Of a stretch of DNA of 32,631 nt, positions 16,210 to 24,329 are shown piece by piece; the first letter of the stretch is position 1; every line of letters starts with the position of its first letter. The stretch comes from Alteromonadaceae bacterium (GTDB lineage Bacteria > Pseudomonadota > Gammaproteobacteria > Enterobacterales > Alteromonadaceae): the NCBI GenBank assembly GCA_016765535.1, contig JAESPQ010000072.1:1-32631 (forward strand). Reading direction: 5' to 3'. A program made the position numbers and the translations under genes. The notes under the pieces were generated by a model. The model was given only the letters and a program-made list of their open reading frames with translations, did no database searches and was not told the DNA's origin.

Positions 16210-16848
16210 GACATTATCGCCAACAAAAGGATTCGATTGGCGTTCTTCACCAAAAGTACTCATGGGGCCATGGCCGGGAATAAAACGGACGTCATTACCT
16301 AAATTAAATAAATTTTCACGAATAGATTTTATTAACGTTGGGTGATCACCGCGTGGAAAATCAGTACGTCCAATAGAGCCTTTAAAGAGTACATCACCCA
16401 CCTGTGCCAATTTACTTGCTCGGTGAAAAAACACTACATGGCCTGGGGTATGTCCTGGGCAAAAGTATACTTCTAATACTATATTGCCAAAAGTTACGGT
16501 ATCGCCCTGCACCAACCAGCGATCAGGCGTAAACGCTTCGGCATCGGCAAAACCAAAGCGATCTTTTTGCTGGGGAATTAAATCAATCCAAAATTGATCT
16601 TCTTTGTGAGGACCTTCAATAACAACACCATAATGTTTAGCAAGTGCATTAGTCGCACCAGCATGATCAATATGAGCATGGGTTAATAATATTTTAGTCA
16701 GTGTTATTTTAGCGCGATCAATCGCTGCAATAATTTTGTCAATATCCCCTCCAGGATCAACCACCGCCGCCTGCATGGTTTCGTCACACCAAAACAAAGT
16801 ACAATTTTGTTGAAAAGGCGTAACAGGGATAATTTGGTATTGCAACAT
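16198..16848 (-). CDS. YcbL-type metallo-beta-lactamase-fold hydrolase (glyoxalase II-like)
   Basis: A 216-residue MBL-fold protein from the ATG at 16848, which gives the conserved start MLQYQIIPVTPFQQNC. An upstream in-frame ATG at 16896 would add 16 unconserved residues. Zinc ligands are visible: THAHIDHAGA (HxHxDH), CPGHTPGHVVFF, GDVLFKGSIGRTDFPRGD and IPGHGPMSTFGEE. This matches type II glyoxalase-like YcbL enzymes, which hydrolyse S-lactoylglutathione in vitro; the physiological substrate is uncertain. The last three residues (IPI) and the TGA are encoded by one arm of the hairpin repeat at 16156-16209, so the C-terminus was probably altered by that repeat. Confidence 0.9.
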   Translation of the reverse strand: MLQYQIIPVTPFQQNCTLFWCDETMQAAVVDPGGDIDKIIAAIDRAKITLTKILLTHAHIDHAGATNALAKHYGVVIEGPHKEDQFWIDLIPQQKDRFGFADAEAFTPDRWLVQGDTVTFGNIVLEVYFCPGHTPGHVVFFHRASKLAQVGDVLFKGSIGRTDFPRGDHPTLIKSIRENLFNLGNDVRFIPGHGPMSTFGEERQSNPFVGDNVIPI

Positions 16849-17017
16849 AGTTTGTCTACCGCTTCTATATAAATAGTTAAGATTAATTAATGGCATTGTA
16901 ACATTAAGTTTTCAAGGGCTCACCCGCTAAATTAAGGGATTTTTATGCAAAACACTTCCATAAACTAATGTAACTCGGTAAGCTCAACGCAAATAAAAAT
17001 AACAATATTTTACATTT

Positions 17018-18355
17018 ATGACAAACACTAGAGATTCTTTTCATTCCCGTATTGGTTTTGTATTAGCGGCAGCAGGCTCAGCTATTGGCTTAGGTAATAT
17101 TTGGGGATTTCCCACACAAGCTGCTAATAATGGTGGGGGCGCTTTTTTGTTTGTTTATTTATTGGTAACACTATTACTTGCTTTACCTGCTTTATATGCC
17201 GAAATATATATCGGTAACCAAGCGCAAAGAAACCCCGTAAGTGCGCTTGAATATGCTTGTAAAAATAGTTTTCCTCGCCTTGGTCGAGCCGCAGGAAAAA
17301 TAGGCTTAGTTGGCGCAATAATGATGCTAAGTTTTTATACAATTGTCGCGGGTTGGATGCTCGCACATGCGTTATCAGCAATAAGTGAATTACTTGGTTT
17401 TATTGATTTTTCCCAGTGGTTATCTACCTCAAGTACTTTGAGAAATGTAATTTTCACCCCTATTTTTATTGTTTTAGGGGCAACCATTATTCATCAAGGC
17501 GTGCATGCGGGTATTGAAAAATGGTCGGCTCGTTTAATGCCTTTATTGCTGATCATGTTAATCGGTTTAATTGTTTATATATTACAACAAGACGGGGCTA
17601 ATGAAGGTTTGGCGCTTTATTTAATTCCTGATTTTAGCCAAGTATTAAATTCTAAATTAATTATTTCGGCAATGGGACAGGCATTCTTTTCTTTATCTAT
17701 TGGTGTGGGTGGCATGATGGTTTATGGCTCTTACATGAAAAAAGATAAAGATATTGGCAAGCTGGTGTTATCTATTGCCGCACTAGATACCTTTATTGCC
17801 TTTATGGCAGGCTTATTGATTATTCCTGCCTTATTTGTTGCTCAACATGCAGGACAGCAAGTTTTTGTAGATCATCACTTAATCGGTGAAGGTCAGCTTA
17901 TATTCCAAATTTTACCCACGTTATTTGAATCAATGGGCGCTATTGGCTTAATTGTCGCTATTGGTTTTTTCTCTCTACTCTCTATTGCTGCCTTAACCTC
18001 TACTATTTCTTCAACCGAAGTGCCTGTTGCTTATTTAGTTGAAGATAAAGGCATGAGTCGCCCCAAAGCAACGTGGTTAGTATCGCTTGTGGTGCTAGTG
18101 GCCAGCATGTTATTAATTGCTAATTTCGATGCTTTGTTTGGTTTAGTTATTCGTTTATTAACCACCATAATGCAACCGTTAATGAGTTTGTTTTATTTTA
18201 TTGTGGTTGGTTGGTTATGGAACCGTGGTAATAAATTAAATGATAAAGGCCAACAAAAAAACAATGTAAAATTAACCTTATTAGGTAATTATTTACGCTA
18301 TGTTTGTCCTGTTTTATTAACGATAGTATTTGTTAATGTTGCTTTTACTGGGTAA
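17018..18355 (+). CDS. Sodium-dependent amino-acid transporter, NSS/SNF family
   Basis: A 445-residue inner-membrane protein with about eleven hydrophobic helices, the usual length for bacterial LeuT/MhsT relatives. TM1 has the signature RIGFVLAAAGSAIGLGNIWGFP, with the unwound region that binds sodium and substrate. TM6 shows AFFSLSIGVGGMMVYGSYM, and TM8 shows the small-residue stretch AALTSTISSTEVPVAYL. It should take up an amino acid with sodium ions. The substrate cannot be told from sequence. The upstream region shows no obvious Shine-Dalgarno sequence before the ATG at 17018. A perfect terminator hairpin follows at 18390-18417. Confidence 0.92.
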   Translation: MTNTRDSFHSRIGFVLAAAGSAIGLGNIWGFPTQAANNGGGAFLFVYLLVTLLLALPALYAEIYIGNQAQRNPVSALEYACKNSFPRLGRAAGKIGLVGAIMMLSFYTIVAGWMLAHALSAISELLGFIDFSQWLSTSSTLRNVIFTPIFIVLGATIIHQGVHAGIEKWSARLMPLLLIMLIGLIVYILQQDGANEGLALYLIPDFSQVLNSKLIISAMGQAFFSLSIGVGGMMVYGSYMKKDKDIGKLVLSIAALDTFIAFMAGLLIIPALFVAQHAGQQVFVDHHLIGEGQLIFQILPTLFESMGAIGLIVAIGFFSLLSIAALTSTISSTEVPVAYLVEDKGMSRPKATWLVSLVVLVASMLLIANFDALFGLVIRLLTTIMQPLMSLFYFIVVGWLWNRGNKLNDKGQQKNNVKLTLLGNYLRYVCPVLLTIVFVNVAFTG

Positions 18356-18382
18356 CTTATACTTTAACTTTAAATAATAACC

Positions 18383-19813
18383 TTAAGATAAAGTAGCGAC
18401 ACTATCGCTACTTTTTTCTAACTCTACCTGTTCTATTTTTTCAAAGCGTGTTGATATTTTTTGTGCTGAGGTATTAATTTGTTTTACATCATTAGCCGCT
18501 TGATCAATATGTTTGGCTAAATTATCAAAACGACCTCTAAAACGATTAAAATCTACTGCTAAATCAGACAGGTGTGCTTGAATAACATGAATTTGTTCAC
18601 GCGTAGCTTGATCTTTTAATACCGATTTTGCGGTGGTTAATATTGCCATTAACGTCGTTGGTGATGCTATCCACACTCGGCGTTTATTGGCTAATTCAAC
18701 CAGATCGCTATGATGGGCATGAATTTCGGCAAAAACCGCTTCGGCGGGAATAAACATTAACGCACCATCAGAGGTTTCATGCTCAATTAAGTATTTACTA
18801 CTAATATCGTTGATATGTTTTTTGATATCTTGTTTAAATTGCCGCTCTGCCATTTTTCGATCTGAGTCTGCCAAACTGTTATCCATCATCTTACGATAAC
18901 TTTCTAGTGGAAATTTCGCATCAATAACCACATTTCCTGTTGGTTCAGGCATCAGTAATAAACAATCAGCAATTTTACCGTTAGACAAAGTGTGCTGTAT
19001 AGAAAAATGTTGTTCTGGTAGCACATTACGAATTAACGAATTTAACTGCACTTCACCAAAAGCACCTCGTGAACGTTTATCATTTAATACTTCTTGTAAA
19101 CTCACCACATTAGTAGACAGTTCTGTGATTTTTTTCTGTGCATCATCAATTAGTGCTAAGCGTTTTAAAATATCATTAAAGGTTTTAGTCGTTTTATCAA
19201 AACCATCACTTAAACGATTTTCAACTTGTGTGGCAATGTCTTTTAAGCGATTGTCTGTTGACAACGTTAAGCCATCAAAACGTTTCGCTAACAATTCACT
19301 ATTATCAGCTAAGGTTTTATTTAGCTCACTACGATTTGCTTGGGTACTTTTATTTAAATGTTCAATAAGTTGATCTAATGAACTTAACTGCGTTTTTGTA
19401 AATTGGGTGCTGTGCTGATGGAATAAAGTAATGAGCTGTTGATTAAAATGATTTAATTTTTCTTCTTGGCTATTTTTTTGCTCTGCTAATTGTCGCAAAG
19501 TTTTAATTTTAAGGTCAGCAACTTGCTGCTCAAAATGAATTTTTAACTCTTGCTGTGCCGAGGTTAAATATTGTTGGTTAAAACTTAATTGCTGCTGTAA
19601 TTGATTTATTTGTGAGGTTAATACTTCATTAGCAGTATTAAAAACTTGTTGTTTATTTTCTTCACCCACTAAATTATGTTGTTGAATAGCCGTAAGAGCT
19701 GCTATTTTTTTCGCTAAAGAAATAAATATAATGACTAATAGTAGACAAATAAAAATTAATAAGCCCATCTCTATTTCAAAAGAAGAGAGTGTAATATTTC
19801 CAAAGTTAAGCAT
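18383..19813 (-). CDS. rmuC: DNA recombination protein RmuC homologue
   Basis: A 476-residue protein from ATG at 19813, chosen because GAGG lies five bases upstream; an in-frame TTG at 19828 would add five residues. It has an N-terminal membrane anchor (about residues 15-35, IEMGLLIFICLLLVIIFISL), a long glutamine-rich coiled coil to about residue 210, and the RmuC domain. The domain shows SRGAFGEVQLNSLI, VVIDAKFPLESYRKMM, MFIPAEAVFAEI and RVWIASPTTLMAIL. RmuC proteins limit inverted-repeat-driven rearrangement and have a nuclease-like fold, though the exact activity is unsettled. Its final codons overlap a terminator hairpin that serves the convergent transporter gene. Confidence 0.93.
   Translation of the reverse strand: MLNFGNITLSSFEIEMGLLIFICLLLVIIFISLAKKIAALTAIQQHNLVGEENKQQVFNTANEVLTSQINQLQQQLSFNQQYLTSAQQELKIHFEQQVADLKIKTLRQLAEQKNSQEEKLNHFNQQLITLFHQHSTQFTKTQLSSLDQLIEHLNKSTQANRSELNKTLADNSELLAKRFDGLTLSTDNRLKDIATQVENRLSDGFDKTTKTFNDILKRLALIDDAQKKITELSTNVVSLQEVLNDKRSRGAFGEVQLNSLIRNVLPEQHFSIQHTLSNGKIADCLLLMPEPTGNVVIDAKFPLESYRKMMDNSLADSDRKMAERQFKQDIKKHINDISSKYLIEHETSDGALMFIPAEAVFAEIHAHHSDLVELANKRRVWIASPTTLMAILTTAKSVLKDQATREQIHVIQAHLSDLAVDFNRFRGRFDNLAKHIDQAANDVKQINTSAQKISTRFEKIEQVELEKSSDSVATLS
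18390..18417 (+). terminator. Intrinsic terminator of the NSS transporter, inside the rmuC 3' end
   Basis: AAAGTAGCGA (18390-18399) and TCGCTACTTT (18405-18414) form a perfect 10-bp stem around CACTA, and the T-run continues to 18417. It terminates the + strand gene ending at 18355 and at the same time encodes the last residues of RmuC (DSVATLS region) on the minus strand. Confidence 0.88.
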
Positions 19814-19938
19814 TTTAGCCTCAAACAACTGTAATTATAAACAGTCATTAAAACATTAATCTCGCTAAATATCACTAAGAGACTTTGTTTTTAAGAATAA
19901 TTAACCCACATAAAATAGGCAAACGAATACTAGATCAC

Positions 19939-19968
19939 ATAGACATTAGTCTATTAGCTGTCTATTCT
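19939..19968 (+). promoter_or_regulatory. Candidate promoter with three phased GTCTAT sites, cupredoxin operon
   Basis: TAGACA (19940-19945) and TATTCT (19963-19968) are 17 bases apart and resemble -35 and -10 boxes. ATAGAC (19939-19944) and GTCTAT (19949-19954) are inverted copies, and GTCTAT recurs at 19960-19965, about one helical turn on. Three copies of a 6-mer overlapping a promoter suggest a regulator site. The start codon is at 19999. Confidence 0.4.
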
Positions 19969-19998
19969 TGATGTAATCAAAACAAACGAGAAAAGTCA

Positions 19999-20667
19999 TT
20001 GATACGTTTAAATTTATTTTGCTTATTAATACTTTCAAGCTTTTATAATCAGGCTGCACAAGTACAAATAACAATTATGGCACCAAATAAAAGCGTCATA
20101 GCAAACTTAGTTGTTTTTTTAACACCTATCGACTTATCATCTATTGCTAAAGCGACTATTTTTAGTCCTCAAGTTATTCTCCAAAAAATAATAAAACAAA
20201 AAAATAAAAAATTTGTACCTTATATTGATGTAGTTCAAAAAGGTCAAATAATACTATTCGACAATAATGATGATATTACCCATCACATTTATTCTGTGTC
20301 AGGAAAAAATCGTTTTGAATTCAAAATAAAAGGCAATAAAAACAAAAAGTCACCGATATTGAACAGTACAGGAGAAGTGGCTATGGGATGTAATATTCAT
20401 GACTGGATGAGTGGCTATGTATATGTTGTTGACACCCCTTTTTTTACTAAAACTAATACCAACGGCAAGGCTATTTTTAATGATATGCCAACAGGACAAT
20501 ATCAACTCAGTATTTGGCATCCACAACTAGATGTTAGTAATAATACCATCACTCAAAATATTACTATAGGTAAACAAACAAGCTGGCAAATAACCTTACC
20601 CAAAGCGTTATTACCCATTCCGAAGCAAGAAAGTGAAGACGATTTTGACTTTTTAGAGGATTATTAA
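19999..20667 (+). CDS. Periplasmic cupredoxin-like protein (methylamine-utilisation-type)
   Basis: A 222-residue protein starting at TTG (19999). Later ATGs would remove the signal peptide (residues about 4-20, LNLFCLLILSSFYNQAA), so TTG is favoured. After an N-terminal beta segment, DNNDDITHHIYSVSG gives His95/His96, and MGCNIHDWMSGYVYV gives Cys131, His134 and Met137. That is the His...Cys-x2-His-x2-Met pattern of a type 1 copper site. A beta-sandwich part with GKAIFNDMPTGQYQLSIWHP follows, and the tail is acidic (ESEDDFDFLEDY). Such proteins are often labelled methylamine utilisation protein, but no methylamine genes are here. It starts a tight operon with a GGDEF-EAL protein, so a sensory role is inferred: it may feed metal or redox state to that protein. 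Confidence 0.82.
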   Translation: MIRLNLFCLLILSSFYNQAAQVQITIMAPNKSVIANLVVFLTPIDLSSIAKATIFSPQVILQKIIKQKNKKFVPYIDVVQKGQIILFDNNDDITHHIYSVSGKNRFEFKIKGNKNKKSPILNSTGEVAMGCNIHDWMSGYVYVVDTPFFTKTNTNGKAIFNDMPTGQYQLSIWHPQLDVSNNTITQNITIGKQTSWQITLPKALLPIPKQESEDDFDFLEDY

Positions 20668-20669
20668 CA

Positions 20670-23060
20670 ATGAAGTTTTCTATCGCTAAAAGCTTGCAAA
20701 ATAAAATTTTTATTCTCTTTATTTTTCTGTTGTTATTGATCCAAATTTTATCCTTTTTTACCACCTATCAAGCCAATAGAAAATTAGAAAGCAACCAATT
20801 AAATAACAGCATTGGCAAGGCTAAAGCATTATTTGAAAATCAATTTAATAGCCGTAGTTATTATTTATCGGCTTTTGTTGAAACCGTTGCCAAAGATTAT
20901 GCCTTAAAATCCGTATTTACCGATGATACAAAAAGTTTTTTATATGCGTTAAATAATCATCGTAAACGTATTAATGCCAATATTGCTATTGCTATCAACT
21001 TAAACGGTAAAATCATTGGTGAACTGCTCACTTATCGTACCGCTCAAAATAAACTAAAAATCAAAAAAGGCCCAGAACAAGGAAACCAATTCAATCAACA
21101 ACATTGGCTTATTCAAGGTAAGTCTGACAATTTATATCAATTAGCCGAACAGGTTTACCAATTAAGTTTAGCGCCATTAAAAAGCGGCAATAGAATTATT
21201 GGTTGGATAGGGTTTGGTTATTTGCTTGATAATGCACTTGCCGATGATTTTGCAAAATTAACCAATGTTGATATTAGTTTTATCATCATAAATGCAGGTA
21301 GTAAAAACAAACTCAAATTTCCGCATATACTTGCTAGTTCAGCCAAACAAAATAATGAAATTAATGACAGTTTTATTAAAATGCTCTTTAGTCAGAACAA
21401 TACCAAGTATATTTTTGATCAATTACCGTTAGGGAACTTAGATAAAGATAGCCAAAACAACAGTAAACTTGTGGCGATTATGTATAAAGCTAAAGCCGAT
21501 GTACTAAAAAACATTCAAACTGCATGGTGGCAATTATTAATCTTCTTTATACTCACGCTAACGTTATCATTAATTGGCGCTTATCGTATTTCAACAGGTA
21601 TTACCAAGCCGATAAAATTATTAATAAAACAAGCAAAATCAATTGCTCACGGTAATTACGAACAAAGTGTAGAAATTGCAGATAGTATAGAATTAATGCA
21701 ATTGGCCGATGAATTTAATCACATGAAAGAGTCGGTGGTAACACGCGAGAAAACAATCAATCATCGTGCCGAGCATGACTCCCTTACCGATTTACCTAAC
21801 CGAAATTTATTATTAAAAATATTAAAATTACGTGCTGAGGATACTGATGTTCAACAACGACAATTTTTATTATTACGATTAAATATTCGCCGTATTAAAG
21901 AAGTAAATAACACCTTAGGGCATCAGGTTGGTGATAAAGTGATTATTGAGGTTGCTCAGCGCTTAAAAAGTTATGCCGATAAACAGCAACTATTTCATTT
22001 AGGTAGCGATGAATTTATTTTACTAACCCCAAAACAAACAGTAGAAAAACTGCTATTAAAGCTCATGCCATTATTAGATCCATTATATAAATATGAAAAT
22101 ATTAGCTTACATTTACAATACACTATGGGGATCACGTTAAGCCCTGAACATAATGGCGAAAACATTGCTGATTTACTACAAAAAACTAACGTAGCATTAC
22201 AGTATGCTAAAAATAACAAATCATTATATCAACTCTATGATCGTCAATTTGACTTCAATACCATGGAGCGCTTACATCTTACTAATAGTTTAAAAACCGC
22301 CATAGATGAAGATCAACTAGTCTTATTTTATCAACCGAAAATATCATTAAAAACGCTAAAAGTAAGTCATGTCGAAGCTTTAGTTCGCTGGCAACACCCT
22401 GTTAATGGTTTAGTCCCCCCTGATGCGTTTATTAGTATTGCTGAGCAAACAGGACAAATGGACGCGCTGACTCGTTGGGTAACACTCGCTGCCATTAAAC
22501 AATATTTGGCTTGGCAACAACAAGGGATTGATATCAATATTGCCATTAATATTTCCGCTGAAAATTTAAAAGATAATAGCTACAGTGACTTTGTTATTGC
22601 GCTTAAAGAAAAACATAATATTGCTGATTTTGCCATTACTCTAGAAGTACTTGAAGATGCTGTAGTGGCAGATCCTAAACAAGCAACAAAAATTTTAAGC
22701 TACTTACGCGATCATGGTTTTAAATTGTCAATTGATGACTATGGCACAGGTTATTCGTCTTTAGCACAGTTAAAACAATTACCTGTGCATGAGCTTAAAA
22801 TTGACAAATCGTTTGTTTTACAATTAATACAAAATAAAGATGATCAAATTATTGTTAAATCAACCATTGAATTAGCACATAATATGGGGCTTTCAGTGGT
22901 CGCTGAAGGCATCGAAGATGAAAAAACCTTACTTTGGCTGAAAGCACATAATTGTGAATTGGCACAAGGATTTTATATGAGTAAACCGCTGTCGGTTGAG
23001 TTATTTGCTCAATGGTTAATCGACTGTCCTTATTTTGATATGGCTAGCACTAATCCATGA
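20670..23060 (+). CDS. Membrane-bound GGDEF-EAL protein, probable c-di-GMP phosphodiesterase
   Basis: A 796-residue inner-membrane protein starting two bases after the cupredoxin gene. TM1 is about residues 12-30, a periplasmic sensor region runs to about 285, TM2 is about 287-307, and a HAMP-like linker follows (ITKPIKLLIKQAKSIAHGNY). The GGDEF domain is degenerate: GSDEF at 445-449, and the metal-binding stretch reads LRLNIRRIKEVNNTLGHQVGD without the usual aspartate. The EAL domain looks intact: EALVRWQHP (569), NISAENL, DDYGTGYSSL (689), KIDKSFV, VVAEGIED and AQGFYMSKPL. Net activity is therefore probably c-di-GMP hydrolysis, with the GGDEF perhaps binding GTP. The periplasmic part could meet the cupredoxin. 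Its stop overlaps the next gene by four bases. Confidence 0.92.
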   Translation: MKFSIAKSLQNKIFILFIFLLLLIQILSFFTTYQANRKLESNQLNNSIGKAKALFENQFNSRSYYLSAFVETVAKDYALKSVFTDDTKSFLYALNNHRKRINANIAIAINLNGKIIGELLTYRTAQNKLKIKKGPEQGNQFNQQHWLIQGKSDNLYQLAEQVYQLSLAPLKSGNRIIGWIGFGYLLDNALADDFAKLTNVDISFIIINAGSKNKLKFPHILASSAKQNNEINDSFIKMLFSQNNTKYIFDQLPLGNLDKDSQNNSKLVAIMYKAKADVLKNIQTAWWQLLIFFILTLTLSLIGAYRISTGITKPIKLLIKQAKSIAHGNYEQSVEIADSIELMQLADEFNHMKESVVTREKTINHRAEHDSLTDLPNRNLLLKILKLRAEDTDVQQRQFLLLRLNIRRIKEVNNTLGHQVGDKVIIEVAQRLKSYADKQQLFHLGSDEFILLTPKQTVEKLLLKLMPLLDPLYKYENISLHLQYTMGITLSPEHNGENIADLLQKTNVALQYAKNNKSLYQLYDRQFDFNTMERLHLTNSLKTAIDEDQLVLFYQPKISLKTLKVSHVEALVRWQHPVNGLVPPDAFISIAEQTGQMDALTRWVTLAAIKQYLAWQQQGIDINIAINISAENLKDNSYSDFVIALKEKHNIADFAITLEVLEDAVVADPKQATKILSYLRDHGFKLSIDDYGTGYSSLAQLKQLPVHELKIDKSFVLQLIQNKDDQIIVKSTIELAHNMGLSVVAEGIEDEKTLLWLKAHNCELAQGFYMSKPLSVELFAQWLIDCPYFDMASTNP

Positions 23061-24313
23061 AAAATTATTTTATAAAAACTATTTTCTTTATCACTTGTGC
23101 TTTACCCGCACATGCCGCGGAGCAATCGTTACATGGCATAGTTGATACTCGATTAATTAACGTTTCAGCTAAAAGTAACTCAACCAGCTATCTGTTAGGT
23201 GGTTATGGTAAGTTTGATAATAAGAAAAATTCAGGGTTAACATTAGCGCAATTAGGTGTGGTTTATAAAGCGAGTTGGCAAAATAATGTTAGCATTAATA
23301 TTGTTGCCAACGCCTTTGGTAATAAAAAACATGAAAATATAGGCATTACAGAAGCCTTTGTACGTTACAAAGGTTTACCCAATAATGCAGGTTGGCGCTT
23401 ACAAACTAAAGCCGGATTTTTTTATCCCAAAATTTCATTAGAAAATAATGCCGTGGCTTGGTCAAATCCTTATACCTTAAACAATTCAACACTAAATACT
23501 TGGATAGCCGAAGAATTACGGAATACCGGATTACAATTTACCCTTGAAAAGCTCGGCAAATTTAACCATTCTCAGCAAGATTTTTCGTTAAATTTAAGTG
23601 TATTTAAAAATAATGATACCACTGGTGCTATGTTAACTTGGCATGGTTGGACAAGTGCTAGTAGGCAATCATTATTTCAAGAAAAATTAAAACTTGCACC
23701 TTTTCCCGCACGCTGGCCAGGTAAGCCTTTAGCCGCTCAAGCCCCCTACTCTGATCCCTTTTTAGAATTAGATAATCGCTGGGGTGCGCATATTGTTGGT
23801 CAATGGCAATTTCATCATCGCCAACACCCATTTAAAATAAATATTGGTTATTACAACAATAACACTAATACCAGTATTGAAATAAAAGGGCAATACACTT
23901 GGAGAATGCGCTTTGTTCATGCGGGATTAAAAGTAAAACTCGCTAAAAAACTAGAATTAATTAGCCAATACATGCATGGCAACACCTATATGCAAGGAAA
24001 AAATGGTGGTTTTGCGGTCAATGCTAATTTTAACAACGCATTTATAATGCTACGCAAACATTGGCAGCAACATCAAATTGCATTACGTATGGAAGAATTT
24101 TCACTCGATGATTTAGATAATACTTGGGGGGATAATAACAACGAATATGGTCGTGGCTTAACGTTAAGTTACCGTTATAGGCTAAGTAAACACAGTTTTA
24201 TACAAAGTGAATATAACTGGCTGCAAACAAACCGCCCCGCAAGATGGTATGTAAAACAGCCGATTAAGTTAATTGAACGCCAGTTGCAACTAGCGTTCAG
24301 AGTTTATTTTTAA
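23057..24313 (+). CDS. Putative outer-membrane beta-barrel protein of the cupredoxin/EAL operon
   Basis: A 418-residue protein whose ATG overlaps the preceding stop (ATGA), so translation is coupled. A signal peptide is clear (MKNYFIKTIFFITCALPAHA/AEQ). The mature protein is rich in alternating aromatic and polar strands (for example YTWRMRFVHAGLKVKL and HQIALRMEEFSL). It ends in LQLAFRVYF with a terminal phenylalanine, the sorting signal of outer-membrane barrels. It contains no cysteine-rich or enzymatic motif that I recognise, and I cannot name a family. It may be a porin-like channel or a surface partner for the cupredoxin. An inverted S9 peptidase gene ends 16 bases downstream. Confidence 0.8.
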   Translation: MKNYFIKTIFFITCALPAHAAEQSLHGIVDTRLINVSAKSNSTSYLLGGYGKFDNKKNSGLTLAQLGVVYKASWQNNVSINIVANAFGNKKHENIGITEAFVRYKGLPNNAGWRLQTKAGFFYPKISLENNAVAWSNPYTLNNSTLNTWIAEELRNTGLQFTLEKLGKFNHSQQDFSLNLSVFKNNDTTGAMLTWHGWTSASRQSLFQEKLKLAPFPARWPGKPLAAQAPYSDPFLELDNRWGAHIVGQWQFHHRQHPFKINIGYYNNNTNTSIEIKGQYTWRMRFVHAGLKVKLAKKLELISQYMHGNTYMQGKNGGFAVNANFNNAFIMLRKHWQQHQIALRMEEFSLDDLDNTWGDNNNEYGRGLTLSYRYRLSKHSFIQSEYNWLQTNRPARWYVKQPIKLIERQLQLAFRVYF

Positions 24314-24329
24314 GTATTTTTACTACTAG

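Noticed and set aside
16849-16896. A 16-residue N-terminal extension of the YcbL-like protein
   Set aside because: The extension is not part of the conserved fold start (MLQYQIIPVTPFQQNC), and the internal ATG gives the normal family length.
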